A stretch of 46,432 nt of DNA from contig CAKKRC010000087.1 of the NCBI GenBank assembly GCA_919902495.1, forward strand, positions 1 through 46,432. The letters are read 5' to 3'. The translations under genes were made by a program, and so were the position numbers. The notes under the pieces were generated by a model. The model did not search any database and was not told the DNA's origin. It was given only the letters and a program-made list of their open reading frames with translations. Below, in pieces: positions 21,853-30,205 of the stretch (position 1 is the stretch's first letter; each line of letters opens with the position of its first letter). Source of the stretch: Nitrospiria bacterium (GTDB taxonomy: Bacteria; Nitrospirota; UBA9217).

Positions 21853-23221
21853 ACCTCACGTTCTCAAGGAACTAGCGCAGATCGTCGGCCCTGCCAACCT
21901 CTTCACCGATGCCGAAGAGATGATCGTCTATTCCTACGACGCGACCCGGCTGGCGTCCCTGCCCTGGGCCGTGGCACGCCCCGCTTCGGCACAGGAGGTA
22001 TCCGGAATCCTTCTTCTGGCGAACCGGGAGCGGTTCCCCGTTGTCCCGCGGGGGGCCGGAACGGGCATGTCCGGAGGATCGGTCCCGTCGAGCGGCGGGC
22101 TGGTCCTTTCGTTCGAACGGATGAACCGGATCCTGGAGATCGACGAGCTGAACAGGACGGCGGTCGTCGAGCCCGGCGTCATCACCGGAGACCTCCAGCG
22201 GGAGGTCGAGGCGCGGGGGTTGTTCTATCCGCCCGACCCGGCAAGCCACCAGTTCTGCACGCTGGGCGGCAATGTGGCCGAGTGCGCCGGCGGCCTCCGG
22301 GCGGTCAAGTACGGCGTGACGCGTGATTACGTCCTCGGTCTCGAGGTGGTCCTTCCGACCGGAGAGATCATTGAAACCGGCGCCCGCACGCTGAAGAGCG
22401 TGGCCGGATACGATCTTACGCGTCTTCTCATCGGCTCCGAGGGAACGCTGGGCGTCGTGACAAAGATCATCGTGAAGCTCCTTCCGCTCCCGGAGAGCGT
22501 CCGGACGCTCTCCGCTTTTTTCCCCGACGTGACGAGCGCGGCGCAGGCGGTTGCCCGGATCATGGCGGGCGCCATCGTGCCGCGGGCGCTCGAACTGATC
22601 GATGGTGGCGCCATTCGCGCCGTGGAGAACTATCTCAAGCAGGACATCTCGCACGGTTCCGGGGCGATGCTGCTCGTGGAGGTGGACGGGCCGGCTGCTG
22701 CTACGCTTATCGAGATCGAGACCTTTGAGCGGATCTGCCGGGAAACCGGCGCGGTCACGGTAACGAGGGCGGCGGACAAGGCTGAGCAGGACCAGCTGTG
22801 GAAGATACGGCGCTCCATTTCTCCGGCGCTCTATACCATCAAGCCCCGGAAGATCAACGAGGACATCGTCGTCCCGCCGTCGAGGGTGCCCGATATCATC
22901 GCCGAGGTGCAGGAGATCGCGAGACGGTACGGCCTGCTGATCGTGACCTTCGGCCATGCCGGGGACGGGAACATCCATGTGAACATCCTGATCGAGGAAG
23001 AGGAACGGCCGAATGCTGCGGAAGCGGTGAAAGAGGTGTTCGCCGCAGTGCTCCGGATGCAGGGGAGCATTTCGGGCGAACACGGCATCGGCCTTTCCAA
23101 GGCTGCCTACCTGCCGATGGAAGTGGGGAAGCACGCGCTCGATGCCATGAAGAAGATCAAGCGGGCGCTGGACCCGAACAACATCCTGAATCCCGGGAAG
23201 ATATTCATCAGTGCGGAGTGA
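21845..23221 (+). CDS. FAD-linked oxidase, glycolate oxidase GlcD / D-lactate dehydrogenase family
   Basis: 458 residues. The FAD-binding 4 domain has VVPRGAGTGMSGGSVPSSGG, DPASHQFCTLGGNVAECAGG and GSEGTLGVVT. The C-terminal FAD-oxidase domain ends with TFGHAGDGNIHVNIL, SGEHGIGLSKAAYL and DPNNILNPGKIF, the GlcD/Dld hallmark. It oxidises a 2-hydroxy acid such as glycolate or D-lactate. The start at 21845 is fixed by the 8-bp overlap with the GH57 gene; an upstream in-frame ATG at 21800 would overlap it more deeply. No GlcE, GlcF or LutA-type Fe-S partner is adjacent, which is unusual for an enzyme feeding the respiratory chain. Confidence 0.92.
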   Translation: MLKPHVLKELAQIVGPANLFTDAEEMIVYSYDATRLASLPWAVARPASAQEVSGILLLANRERFPVVPRGAGTGMSGGSVPSSGGLVLSFERMNRILEIDELNRTAVVEPGVITGDLQREVEARGLFYPPDPASHQFCTLGGNVAECAGGLRAVKYGVTRDYVLGLEVVLPTGEIIETGARTLKSVAGYDLTRLLIGSEGTLGVVTKIIVKLLPLPESVRTLSAFFPDVTSAAQAVARIMAGAIVPRALELIDGGAIRAVENYLKQDISHGSGAMLLVEVDGPAAATLIEIETFERICRETGAVTVTRAADKAEQDQLWKIRRSISPALYTIKPRKINEDIVVPPSRVPDIIAEVQEIARRYGLLIVTFGHAGDGNIHVNILIEEEERPNAAEAVKEVFAAVLRMQGSISGEHGIGLSKAAYLPMEVGKHALDAMKKIKRALDPNNILNPGKIFISAE

Positions 23222-23224
23222 GGA

Positions 23225-24001
23225 GTGAGGAATAGCGTAAAACAACAAAATATTACCGCGAGGACGCGAAGGGATTCATTACCCGTAGGGGTAACCCCAT
23301 GTGGTTACCCTGATCCGGGCGGCCACGCAGGGCCGCCCCTACAATTTGAAAACCTTCGTGACCTTGGCGCCTTTGCGCTTCGAGTCATTTGTTCTGTCTT
23401 TCTGGTTGTCCTATGCACGCCTCTGTCAGAAGTGTCGGCTCTTGAGCAGTCCCTGGCCATCGAGGAGCTTCGCACGAAGGTCGCCGCCCTCGAGCAGGAG
23501 GCCGCCAGCCTGGAGGAGCAGAACCAGGGGCTCCGGCGGATGCTGAAGGAGCAGGACGACGACGAGGTCTATATCGTCGTGGACACGGAGAACAACCGTC
23601 TTACCCTGCGCCAGGGCGATACCGTATTGCTGAACGCGGTCGTCGGCACCGGCAGCAGGCAGTTCATCGAGGAGGAGACCGGAAGGAACTGGTTTTTCGA
23701 GAGTCCCATGGGATCCCTTACCGTGCTCGGGAAGGAGCGGAACCCGGTCTGGATACGGCCCGACTGGTCCTACGTGGAGGAGAACATGCCTGTTCCGGCG
23801 GAGAATGATCCGGACCGCATTGTCCGTGAGGTGCTGGGTAAATACGCACTCATTCTCGGGAACGGATATAAGATCCACGGCACCAAGTATACCGATCTTC
23901 TGGGAACGCATTTTACCCATGGCTGCGTTTCGGTGGGGGACAAGGACCTCGAGGTCCTTTACCGGACCGTCAAGATAGGAACGAAAGTGTATATTTACTG
24001 A
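23225..24001 (+). CDS. L,D-transpeptidase (YkuD), N-terminus overlapped by a repeat
   Basis: The frame opens at GTG 23225, three bases after the upstream stop, giving 258 residues. Residues 55-71 form a signal-peptide-like stretch (VICSVFLVVLCTPLSEVSA), then a coiled coil (74-108), then a YkuD domain with HGTKYTDLLGTHFTHGCVSV holding the catalytic His and Cys. It cross-links peptidoglycan or anchors proteins in the periplasm. Roughly residues 11-54 are encoded by a dispersed intergenic repeat, and no ATG, GTG or TTG lies between the repeat and the signal peptide. The start codon is therefore either repeat-derived or this GTG. Confidence 0.82.
   Translation: MRNSVKQQNITARTRRDSLPVGVTPCGYPDPGGHAGPPLQFENLRDLGAFALRVICSVFLVVLCTPLSEVSALEQSLAIEELRTKVAALEQEAASLEEQNQGLRRMLKEQDDDEVYIVVDTENNRLTLRQGDTVLLNAVVGTGSRQFIEEETGRNWFFESPMGSLTVLGKERNPVWIRPDWSYVEENMPVPAENDPDRIVREVLGKYALILGNGYKIHGTKYTDLLGTHFTHGCVSVGDKDLEVLYRTVKIGTKVYIY
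23255..23383. repeat. Composite dispersed repeat inside the L,D-transpeptidase 5' region
   Basis: Outer arms ACCGCGAGGACGCGAAGGGA (from 23255) and, in inverted orientation, CCTTCGTGACCTTGGCGCCT match the arms of the element at 30206-30303. Nested inside is a second unit with GGGCGGCC-ACGCAG-GGCCGCCC, a perfect hairpin. The element runs through the open frame of the L,D-transpeptidase. Confidence 0.65.
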
Positions 24002-24023
24002 TTGCAGCGGGCGGGAGACAGTT

Positions 24024-24551
24024 ATGCACCGTACGGAACATTCTTTAATACCGGTAGTCATCGTGATTATGCTGTCGATCCTTCTTCTGGGAATGCAGGG
24101 GAAGTCCCCTGAGGACATTGAGCGCCAGAGGCTTATTGAACAGCAGACGAAGCTTTCCGAGCGGATAGCGTCCCTGAACCACGAGCAGGAATTCCTGCTC
24201 ATGCAAAAGGCCTTCTATGCGTCGGATTCCAAATACATCCTCCTCGATCTCCCGACCCGTACGGGCATGCTGAAGTTCCGGAACCGGGTGCTGAGGACGT
24301 TCGCATTCTCCACGACCGCGGGCAAGCGGCCTTTTTCCCGGAACACCATTCTAAAAATGACCGCGAAGACCGACGGTAATGAACGAAAGAGAACGCTGCT
24401 GTTTGGAGACGCACTTCTTATCCAGCCAAAACGTTCTTCCAGCGTCGCAGGGAGTGATGTGAGGGTGCCGCGGATACTGGTCGGATCAAAAGATTTCGCC
24501 GCGCTCTATTATGCTGTCGAGCAGGGAACGATGCTGTATGTGGGGAAATGA
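24024..24551 (+). CDS. L,D-transpeptidase-like protein without the catalytic cysteine
   Basis: 175 residues: an N-terminal hydrophobic anchor (residues 8-24, SLIPVVIVIMLSILLLG), a short coiled coil (about 30-62), then a domain that follows the YkuD-type neighbour upstream. SKYILLDLPTRTGMLKF corresponds to EVYIVVDTENNRLTLRQ, and DFAALYYAVEQGTMLYVGK to DLEVLYRTVKIGTKVYIY at the C-terminus. The HGCxS active-site motif is missing, so it is probably non-catalytic. It is located 22 bp after the active paralogue and co-directional, suggesting a partner or regulator of the enzyme. A tandem duplication followed by loss of the active site is the likely origin. Confidence 0.78.
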   Translation: MHRTEHSLIPVVIVIMLSILLLGMQGKSPEDIERQRLIEQQTKLSERIASLNHEQEFLLMQKAFYASDSKYILLDLPTRTGMLKFRNRVLRTFAFSTTAGKRPFSRNTILKMTAKTDGNERKRTLLFGDALLIQPKRSSSVAGSDVRVPRILVGSKDFAALYYAVEQGTMLYVGK

Positions 24552-24633
24552 CATTACCATTAACGCAGAGAATTACCAAGGTATGTATAGTATAGTTAAC
24601 ATCCCTTGCCATCGCCAAAAGTAGGCGCTACTA

Positions 24634-24710
24634 AGCGAGAACACGGAGGTCGCAGAGAACGGCCGGCAAGAATTCTTGCTTTACGATTTCCTCGGTGTCC
24701 TCTGTGGCAG
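24634..24710. repeat. Dispersed hairpin repeat (ACACGGAGG family)
   Basis: Left arm AACACGGAGGTCGCAGAGAA, right arm TCCTCGGTGTCCTCTGTGG in inverted orientation, with the perfect palindrome CAAGAATTCTTG (24667-24678) between. A second repeat family distinct from the CGCGAAG type. Located between the L,D-transpeptidase pair and the AT-rich island. Confidence 0.6.
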
Positions 24711-24711
24711 A

Positions 24712-25140
24712 GTATTATTACTCCTGTTAATGAATAGGAATTTACTACCAATAGTAACGAAAAAAATAATAACTTGATTACAAAATGTAACGATATAAAA
24801 AAAACTACAATAAGTTATGCTATTACTGTGACAGAAATTATTATAATTACAATTTTGCAGCAATATTTATAAATGAGCACATTATGACATAGCATTACAT
24901 TGCATTCCGTTACATTGTAACGCCTCAAATCTGAAAAATTTTCTGCATTAATGATAACCTGCTGAAATTAAATATCTTATGCTGGTTTTGGCCCTTCTTT
25001 ATTCTTGATCAGATCTAGTTCTGTAGCAGATAGTCCATTTCCCATCAACCGTCCTTTTCTCTGCTTCCCCTACGAGAAGTCAATAAGTTGATTAATGCGA
25101 CCTTTGTGGTATCTAATTTGCTATTATAGAACGGAACAGG
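24712..25140. other. AT-rich gene-free island with TTACA/TGTAA palindromes
   Basis: About 430 bp of strikingly AT-rich DNA inside a GC-rich region. It contains TTACA-AAA-TGTAA (24778-24790), CGTTACA-T-TGTAACG (24908-24922) and a nearby TTACATTG. No open frame looks like a gene. It sits directly upstream of the cNMP/CBS regulator gene, with a possible weak promoter TTGATT (25088-25093), 16-bp spacer, TATCTA (25110-25115). It could be a regulatory region, a transferred fragment or a nucleoid-protein binding site. Confidence 0.5.
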
Positions 25141-25164
25141 AATCAGGTTCCTTTATATATCGAT

Positions 25165-27075
25165 ATGTTAATTGCAGAAGACAGCATACTTTTCCTCAAG
25201 AACGTGCCTCCCTTCCAGTTCCTCAGTGAAGCGGACATGAAGGTCGTTGCGGACAACATGACCATGGAGTTCTATCCTCGCGACGCCGTCATCCTGAAGC
25301 AGGACGACCCTGCGAGCGACTCCCTCCGGATCGTCAAAAAGGGAGGGGTGAAGGTCTCCGTCAGGACCGACAGCGGCGAGGACCTGACCATCGACCACCG
25401 GGGAGAAGGGGACACCTTCGGGCTCGTCTCCCTCATGGGCCAGGACCGGCAGAAGACCACCGTCGTTGCCCTGGAAGACACCATCTGTTACCTGCTGAAA
25501 CGCGACCAGATCAAAGAACTGCTCGAGTCCAACCCGTCCTTCACCGAATATTTCCTCCAGACCCATTTCACCACCTATGTCGACAAAGTATACCGGGAGA
25601 TGCATTCGAAGAGCCTGTTCTACGGGAGCAGCGACCATCTCCTGTTCACGACGCCGGTGGGCGATATCGCGACGAAGGGGGTCGTCACCGTCCGCGAGGA
25701 CACCACGATCCGCGACGCGGCGCAGGAGATGTCGAAGAACCGCATCAGCTGCCTGATCGTCATGGACCGGAATGAGCTTCCCGTGGGGATCGTGACGGAC
25801 CGCGATCTCCGGGAAAAGGTGGTGGCCCGGGGCCGGAACGTGAACGATCCCGTCGAGGACATCATGACCCTGCCGCTCATCCGGGTGGACGTGAAGGACT
25901 ACTGCTTCGACGCCGTGCTGAAGATGATCAAGCACAACATCCACCACATCCTCGTGATCAAGGACGGGAAGCTCAAGGGGATCCTTTCGAACCACGATCT
26001 CATGCTCTTGCAGGGATCGTCGCCCCTGTCCTTCGCCAAGGACCTGGAGAGCCAGGAAAGCATCGATGGGCTGGTCCCGGTTTCGGCGAAGATCAACCGG
26101 GTGGTCGGGCTGCTGCTCAAGGACGGCGCCCGGGCGAGCAACATCACGAAGATCATCGCCGAGCTGAACGACCGGCTGGTGCGCAAGGTGCTGGAGTTCG
26201 CCGACAGGAAGTTCGGCAAGCCGCCGGTGCCCTATTGCTGGCTCTCCTTCGGGAGCGAGGGCCGGAAAGAGCAGACCTTCAAGACGGACCAGGACAATGC
26301 CATTGTCTACGCGGACCCGGTGGGCGCGGCGCAGGAAGATGCGACGCGAAAATACTTTGCCGCCTTCGCGCTCTATGTGCGGGACGGCCTGGTGAAGTGC
26401 GGGTTCCCGCTCTGCCCGGCCGATTATATGGCGAGCAACCCCAAATGGTGCCAGCCGCTCTCGGTCTGGAAGCGGCACTTCGGCGGATGGATCAACAATC
26501 CCACGCCCGAAGCCGTGCTCCGGTCCCTCATCTTTTTCGATTTTCGTCCGCTCCACGGCGATGATTCCCTGGGTACCGGGCTCCGCGAGTATCTCATGAA
26601 GCACGTAAAAGGGCAGAACGTGTTCCTGGCGCACATGGCGTCGGTAACGGTAAAGAACCGGCCTCCGCTCGGTTTTTTCAAGACCTTCATCGTGGAAAAA
26701 GGCGGCGAACACAAGGACGAGCTGAACCTGAAGTTCCGGGGCATCGGTCCGCTGGTGGACCTCGTGCGGCTCTTCTCGCTCGAAGCGGGCATTTCCGAGA
26801 CCTCGACGCTCGAGCGGATCGAGGCCATGAAAGGCAAACACCCCACCATCGATTCCGTCGGTGACGAGCTTGCGCAGGCCTTCGAGTTCATAACCCTGCT
26901 CCGGATCCATCATCAGGTGGAGCAGATCGACCTGGGCGAGGCGCCGGACAACTTCATCAATCCGAGCAAGATGAGCAACCTGGAAAAAAAGATCCTGAAG
27001 GAATCGTTCCAGATCATCTCGAAGGTGCAGGACGGCATCATCGACCTGTACGGGCCCGGCATGGTGAGCGGATGA
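25165..27075 (+). CDS. Signal-transduction protein: cNMP-binding, CBS pair and DUF294 nucleotidyltransferase
   Basis: 636 residues. Order: cyclic-nucleotide-binding-like domain (about 10-130, FLKNVPPFQFLSEADM at its start), two CBS domains (about 160-290, each with an SCLIVMDR or HHILVIKD core), then a DUF294 nucleotidyltransferase domain with GSEGRKEQTF (from 363) and TDQDNAIVY, and DUF294_C to the end. Proteins of this kind accompany DUF4212/solute:sodium symporters and acetyl-CoA synthetases in many bacteria, presumably regulating them by nucleotide sensing and nucleotidylation; the target is not proven. No Shine-Dalgarno precedes the ATG, and no later start would keep the first domain intact. 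Overlaps the exonuclease gene by 4 bp. Confidence 0.92.
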   Translation: MLIAEDSILFLKNVPPFQFLSEADMKVVADNMTMEFYPRDAVILKQDDPASDSLRIVKKGGVKVSVRTDSGEDLTIDHRGEGDTFGLVSLMGQDRQKTTVVALEDTICYLLKRDQIKELLESNPSFTEYFLQTHFTTYVDKVYREMHSKSLFYGSSDHLLFTTPVGDIATKGVVTVREDTTIRDAAQEMSKNRISCLIVMDRNELPVGIVTDRDLREKVVARGRNVNDPVEDIMTLPLIRVDVKDYCFDAVLKMIKHNIHHILVIKDGKLKGILSNHDLMLLQGSSPLSFAKDLESQESIDGLVPVSAKINRVVGLLLKDGARASNITKIIAELNDRLVRKVLEFADRKFGKPPVPYCWLSFGSEGRKEQTFKTDQDNAIVYADPVGAAQEDATRKYFAAFALYVRDGLVKCGFPLCPADYMASNPKWCQPLSVWKRHFGGWINNPTPEAVLRSLIFFDFRPLHGDDSLGTGLREYLMKHVKGQNVFLAHMASVTVKNRPPLGFFKTFIVEKGGEHKDELNLKFRGIGPLVDLVRLFSLEAGISETSTLERIEAMKGKHPTIDSVGDELAQAFEFITLLRIHHQVEQIDLGEAPDNFINPSKMSNLEKKILKESFQIISKVQDGIIDLYGPGMVSG

Positions 27076-27740
27076 ACGCCGTGATGGAACTGTTCAAACG
27101 ACACGCTGCCGAGAACTTCTGTCCCGGTCCGGCATTGCCCATCGGCGAGTGCCGGTACGTGGTCATGGACACCGAGCTTACGGGGCTCGATGTAAAAAAC
27201 GACTCCATTGTCACGGTCGGGGCCGTCGCCATGCAGGGCGGCAAGATCATCCTGGGCGAGACCTTCTACGAAATGGTCTGCCCCGAAACGGCGCTCCGGT
27301 CTGAAAGCATTTTGATCCACGGCATCATGCCGTCGGAGGTAGTGGGCAAGCCGTCGATCGATGACGTGCTTGATGATCTTCTGAAGTTCTGCGAAGGGGC
27401 GGTGGTCGTGGGGCATTTTCTTTCCCTTGACCTGAGCTTTCTGAACAAGGAGATGAAGCGGCTGCACGGGGGGAAGTTCCGCCAGCCCGTGGCGGACACC
27501 CTCAAGATGCACGCATGGATGCAGGACCAGAGCAGAGGGTCCCGCGGCCAGTACGACGCCTGTGAAGAGAACAAGGACCTGTTCAGTCTGGCGAAAAAAT
27601 ATCATATCCAGGTTTCGGCGGCTCACAACGCGCTCATGGACGCTTTCATCACGGCGCAGCTCTTTCAGCGGTTCCTGAGCTTTCTGCCGGCGCTCGGCGT
27701 CAGGACCGTGAAGGACCTGCTGCGGATCGCGAAACCATAG
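27072..27740 (+). CDS. DEDDh 3'-5' exonuclease, DnaQ-like
   Basis: 222 residues. Exo I VVMDTELTGLD (D33, E35), Exo II GHFLSLDLSFL (D119) and Exo III AAHNALMDAF (H184, D189) give the full DEDDh set of DNA polymerase III epsilon-like exonucleases. A free-standing protein, not a replicative proofreader by context: it is coupled to the cNMP/CBS/DUF294 gene by an ATGA overlap and precedes the symporter genes. A DnaQ-like exonuclease is recurrent in such acetate modules; it might act on an oligonucleotide or nucleotide signal, but this is inference. Confidence 0.9.
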   Translation: MNAVMELFKRHAAENFCPGPALPIGECRYVVMDTELTGLDVKNDSIVTVGAVAMQGGKIILGETFYEMVCPETALRSESILIHGIMPSEVVGKPSIDDVLDDLLKFCEGAVVVGHFLSLDLSFLNKEMKRLHGGKFRQPVADTLKMHAWMQDQSRGSRGQYDACEENKDLFSLAKKYHIQVSAAHNALMDAFITAQLFQRFLSFLPALGVRTVKDLLRIAKP

Positions 27741-27828
27741 GGGGAGGAGGTGAGAGAAAAAAAACATTCGAAGTGCAACGTTCAGGTTCCAAGGACTACA
27801 ATCCTACAATAGTTAAGGAGGAAGCAGT

Positions 27829-28110
27829 ATGGCTAAGGAATTAGCAGGACTTGATAAAGAGAAGTTGAAAGCATATTGGGCGTATAACGTGCGCCTCACG
27901 ACGATCGTCATGGTCATCTGGTTCGTGGTCACCTATGTGGCGATCTTCTTCGCACCGCAGTTGGACACCATCGTGATCGCCGGGTTCCCCATGGGCTACT
28001 ATATGGGCGCCCAGGGCTCGCTGATCATCTTCGTGATCCTGATCTTCTGGTACGCATTCAAGATGAACGCTGCGGACAAGACGTACGGCGTGGAAGAGGA
28101 GGAAGAATAA
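27829..28110 (+). CDS. DUF4212 small subunit of a sodium:solute symporter
   Basis: 93 residues with two transmembrane helices (about 20-45 and 58-80) and an acidic C-terminus. The N-terminal motif KLKAYWAYNVRLTTIVMVIWF matches DUF4212 proteins that always precede solute:sodium symporters of the VC_2705 type. It ends two bases before the symporter gene, so the pair is co-translated. Ribosome site AAGGAGG. Likely an auxiliary membrane subunit for acetate (or other monocarboxylate) uptake. Two TACAAT hexamers at 27797 and 27805 could form a -10 for this operon, without a clear -35. Confidence 0.9.
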   Translation: MAKELAGLDKEKLKAYWAYNVRLTTIVMVIWFVVTYVAIFFAPQLDTIVIAGFPMGYYMGAQGSLIIFVILIFWYAFKMNAADKTYGVEEEEE

Positions 28111-28111
28111 C

Positions 28112-30118
28112 ATGGCTATGAAAGGTGGATTTCTTGACAACCTCGGAAAGATCTACGGCATTTACACGGTAGGGTTCATCGTATTCGTGATCTTCCTCGG
28201 CATCTCCGAAGCAATGTTCGGCATGAGCCCGAAGACCATCGGCTATGTGTACATGGCCGTGACCATCGGCCTCTATGCCATGATCGGCATCCTGTCGCGT
28301 ACGGCAAAGGTCTCGGAGTACTACGTTGCCGGGCGTTCAGTTCCGGCGTTCTTTAACGGCATGGCAACGGGCTCGGACTGGATGTCCGCGGCCTCGTTCA
28401 TCGGCATGGCCGGCACCATCTTCACGCTGGGCTATGACGGCCTCGCCTATATCATGGGATGGACCGGCGGCTACGTGCTGCTCGCCGTGTTCCTCGGCCC
28501 CTACCTCCGGAAGTTCGGCCAGTACACGATCCCTGACTTCCTCGGCGCCCGGTACGGCGGCAACGCCGCCCGTTCCATCGGCATCATCGCCGCCATCACG
28601 GCCTCGTTCACCTACCTGATCGCACAGGTCACGGGCGTGGGCATCATCATGAGCCGGTTCCTGAACCTCGACTTCACGGTCGGCGTGTTCGTGGGTCTCG
28701 GCGGCATCCTCGTCTGCTCCATGCTCGGCGGCATGAAGGCCGTTACGTGGACGCAGGTGGCCCAGTACATCATTCTCATCGTGGCCTATCTCATTCCGCC
28801 CACGGTGATGTCCTACAAGGCAACGGGCAATCCGATCTCCGAGATCGCCTACGGTCAGGCGCTCCAGAAGATCGACGCCAAGGAAAAGGCGATCAACGCC
28901 GATCCGAAAGAAGTCGAGGTCATGGCCCTCTGGAAGAAGTCGGCCGATGAACTTGACGCTGACATAAAGGGCCTGCCGGGCAGCCTTGCCGCGAAGAAAA
29001 CGGCGCTTGAAGCAAAACTTGCCGCGCTTCCGGCAACGGCAGCGGTGGCCGAGAAAGAAGCGATCAACAAGGCAATCACAGCGCTTCCCGCCACTCCGGA
29101 AATAGCAAAAGAGAAGTGGAGCGCAGCCAAGACGGCTGCATTGGGCAAATCCAAGCCCATGAAGCCCTATCTCCAGCCCTTTGCGCGGCTTGACATGAAG
29201 AACATGCTGGCGCTCACCTTCTGCCTTATGGTGGGCACCGCCGGCCTGCCTCACATCCTGATGCGGTACTACACTGTTCCGTCGGTGAAGGACGCGCGCA
29301 TGTCCGTGGGCTGGTCCCTGTTCTTCATCTTCCTGCTCTACTTCACCGCGCCGGCCGTCGCCGCGTTCGGACGAAGCGAAGTTCTGAACAACATCGTCGG
29401 CCTCCCCATCGCCCAGCTCCCGGCGTGGATGGCGAACTGGGGCAAGGTTGGCCTGGTGGCCTTCAAGGACATCAACGCCGACGGCATCCTGCAGTGGTAT
29501 GAGCTCACGATCGGCCCGGACGCCATCGTGCTGGCCATGCCCGAGATCGCCGGTCTTCCCTACGTGATCTCCGGCCTCGTGGCCGCGGGCGGCCTTGCCG
29601 CGGCGCTTTCCACGGCGGACGGTCTGCTCCTGACCATCTCCAACGCGTTGTCGCATGACCTGTACTACAAGATGCTCGACCCCCATGCGTCGATCAACAA
29701 GCGGCTCGCAATGTCCCGCACGCTGCTCGTGGTCACGGCCCTCATCGCTGCGTGGGTGGCGACCTATAAGATAACGATCATCGTGGAACTCGTTGCCTGG
29801 GCGTTCTCCATTGCCGCGGCATCGTTCTTCCCAGCGCTCGTCATGGGCATCTGGGACAAGCGGTCCAACAAGGCCGGCGCCCTCGCCGGCATGTATGTGG
29901 GCTTCTTCTCCTGCGTGATCTACATGGTCGGCAGCAGGTTCTACGGCCTCGACATCTGGGGCGTCAAGACCATCTCGTCGGGCCTGTTCGGCATACCGCT
30001 CGGATTCATCGTGACCTATGTTGTGTCGCGCATGACCGCGCCGCCGAGCCAGGAACTTCAGGACTTCGTCGAAAGCGTCCGCATTCCGCGCGGCGCCGCG
30101 AAGGGTGTAGAAGAATAG
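28112..30118 (+). CDS. Sodium:solute symporter, ActP-like (VC_2705 type), with long hydrophilic insertion
   Basis: 668 residues, about 13-14 transmembrane helices. SSS-family landmarks include GMATGSDWMSAASFIGMAG, GWTGGYVLLAVFLGPYLRK, ARYGGNAARSIGI and TAGLPHILMRYYTVPS. The expected role is Na+-coupled acetate/monocarboxylate uptake across the inner membrane, supported by an acetyl-CoA synthetase gene 2 kb downstream. Notable: residues about 240-355 form a charged Ala/Lys-rich insertion with repeated ALPAT motifs between transmembrane helices. DUF4212 is the upstream partner. A strong terminator follows. Confidence 0.92.
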   Translation: MAMKGGFLDNLGKIYGIYTVGFIVFVIFLGISEAMFGMSPKTIGYVYMAVTIGLYAMIGILSRTAKVSEYYVAGRSVPAFFNGMATGSDWMSAASFIGMAGTIFTLGYDGLAYIMGWTGGYVLLAVFLGPYLRKFGQYTIPDFLGARYGGNAARSIGIIAAITASFTYLIAQVTGVGIIMSRFLNLDFTVGVFVGLGGILVCSMLGGMKAVTWTQVAQYIILIVAYLIPPTVMSYKATGNPISEIAYGQALQKIDAKEKAINADPKEVEVMALWKKSADELDADIKGLPGSLAAKKTALEAKLAALPATAAVAEKEAINKAITALPATPEIAKEKWSAAKTAALGKSKPMKPYLQPFARLDMKNMLALTFCLMVGTAGLPHILMRYYTVPSVKDARMSVGWSLFFIFLLYFTAPAVAAFGRSEVLNNIVGLPIAQLPAWMANWGKVGLVAFKDINADGILQWYELTIGPDAIVLAMPEIAGLPYVISGLVAAGGLAAALSTADGLLLTISNALSHDLYYKMLDPHASINKRLAMSRTLLVVTALIAAWVATYKITIIVELVAWAFSIAAASFFPALVMGIWDKRSNKAGALAGMYVGFFSCVIYMVGSRFYGLDIWGVKTISSGLFGIPLGFIVTYVVSRMTAPPSQELQDFVESVRIPRGAAKGVEE

Positions 30119-30136
30119 TCGAACTGTTCGGTTCCG

Positions 30137-30174
30137 CAGGCAGCCCCGCAAGGGCGGGGCTGCCTGTTTTCTTT
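30137..30174 (+). terminator. Strong intrinsic terminator after the symporter
   Basis: A perfect 13-bp stem, CAGGCAGCCCCGC (30137-30149) with GCGGGGCTGCCTG (30154-30166), loop AAGG, then TTTTCTTT. Confidence 0.95.
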
Positions 30175-30205
30175 GTCTGCCCCAGAGGCTGTAGAATAAC
30201 AGTGA

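Noticed and set aside
24681-24863. A 60-codon minus-strand frame in the AT-rich island
   Set aside because: Composition follows the AT-rich DNA (Asn, Phe, Ile, Ser), with no ribosome site or recognisable feature; part lies in a repeat.
25168-26913. Long open frame antisense to the cNMP/CBS/DUF294 gene
   Set aside because: Shadow of GC-rich codons with no recognisable protein features.
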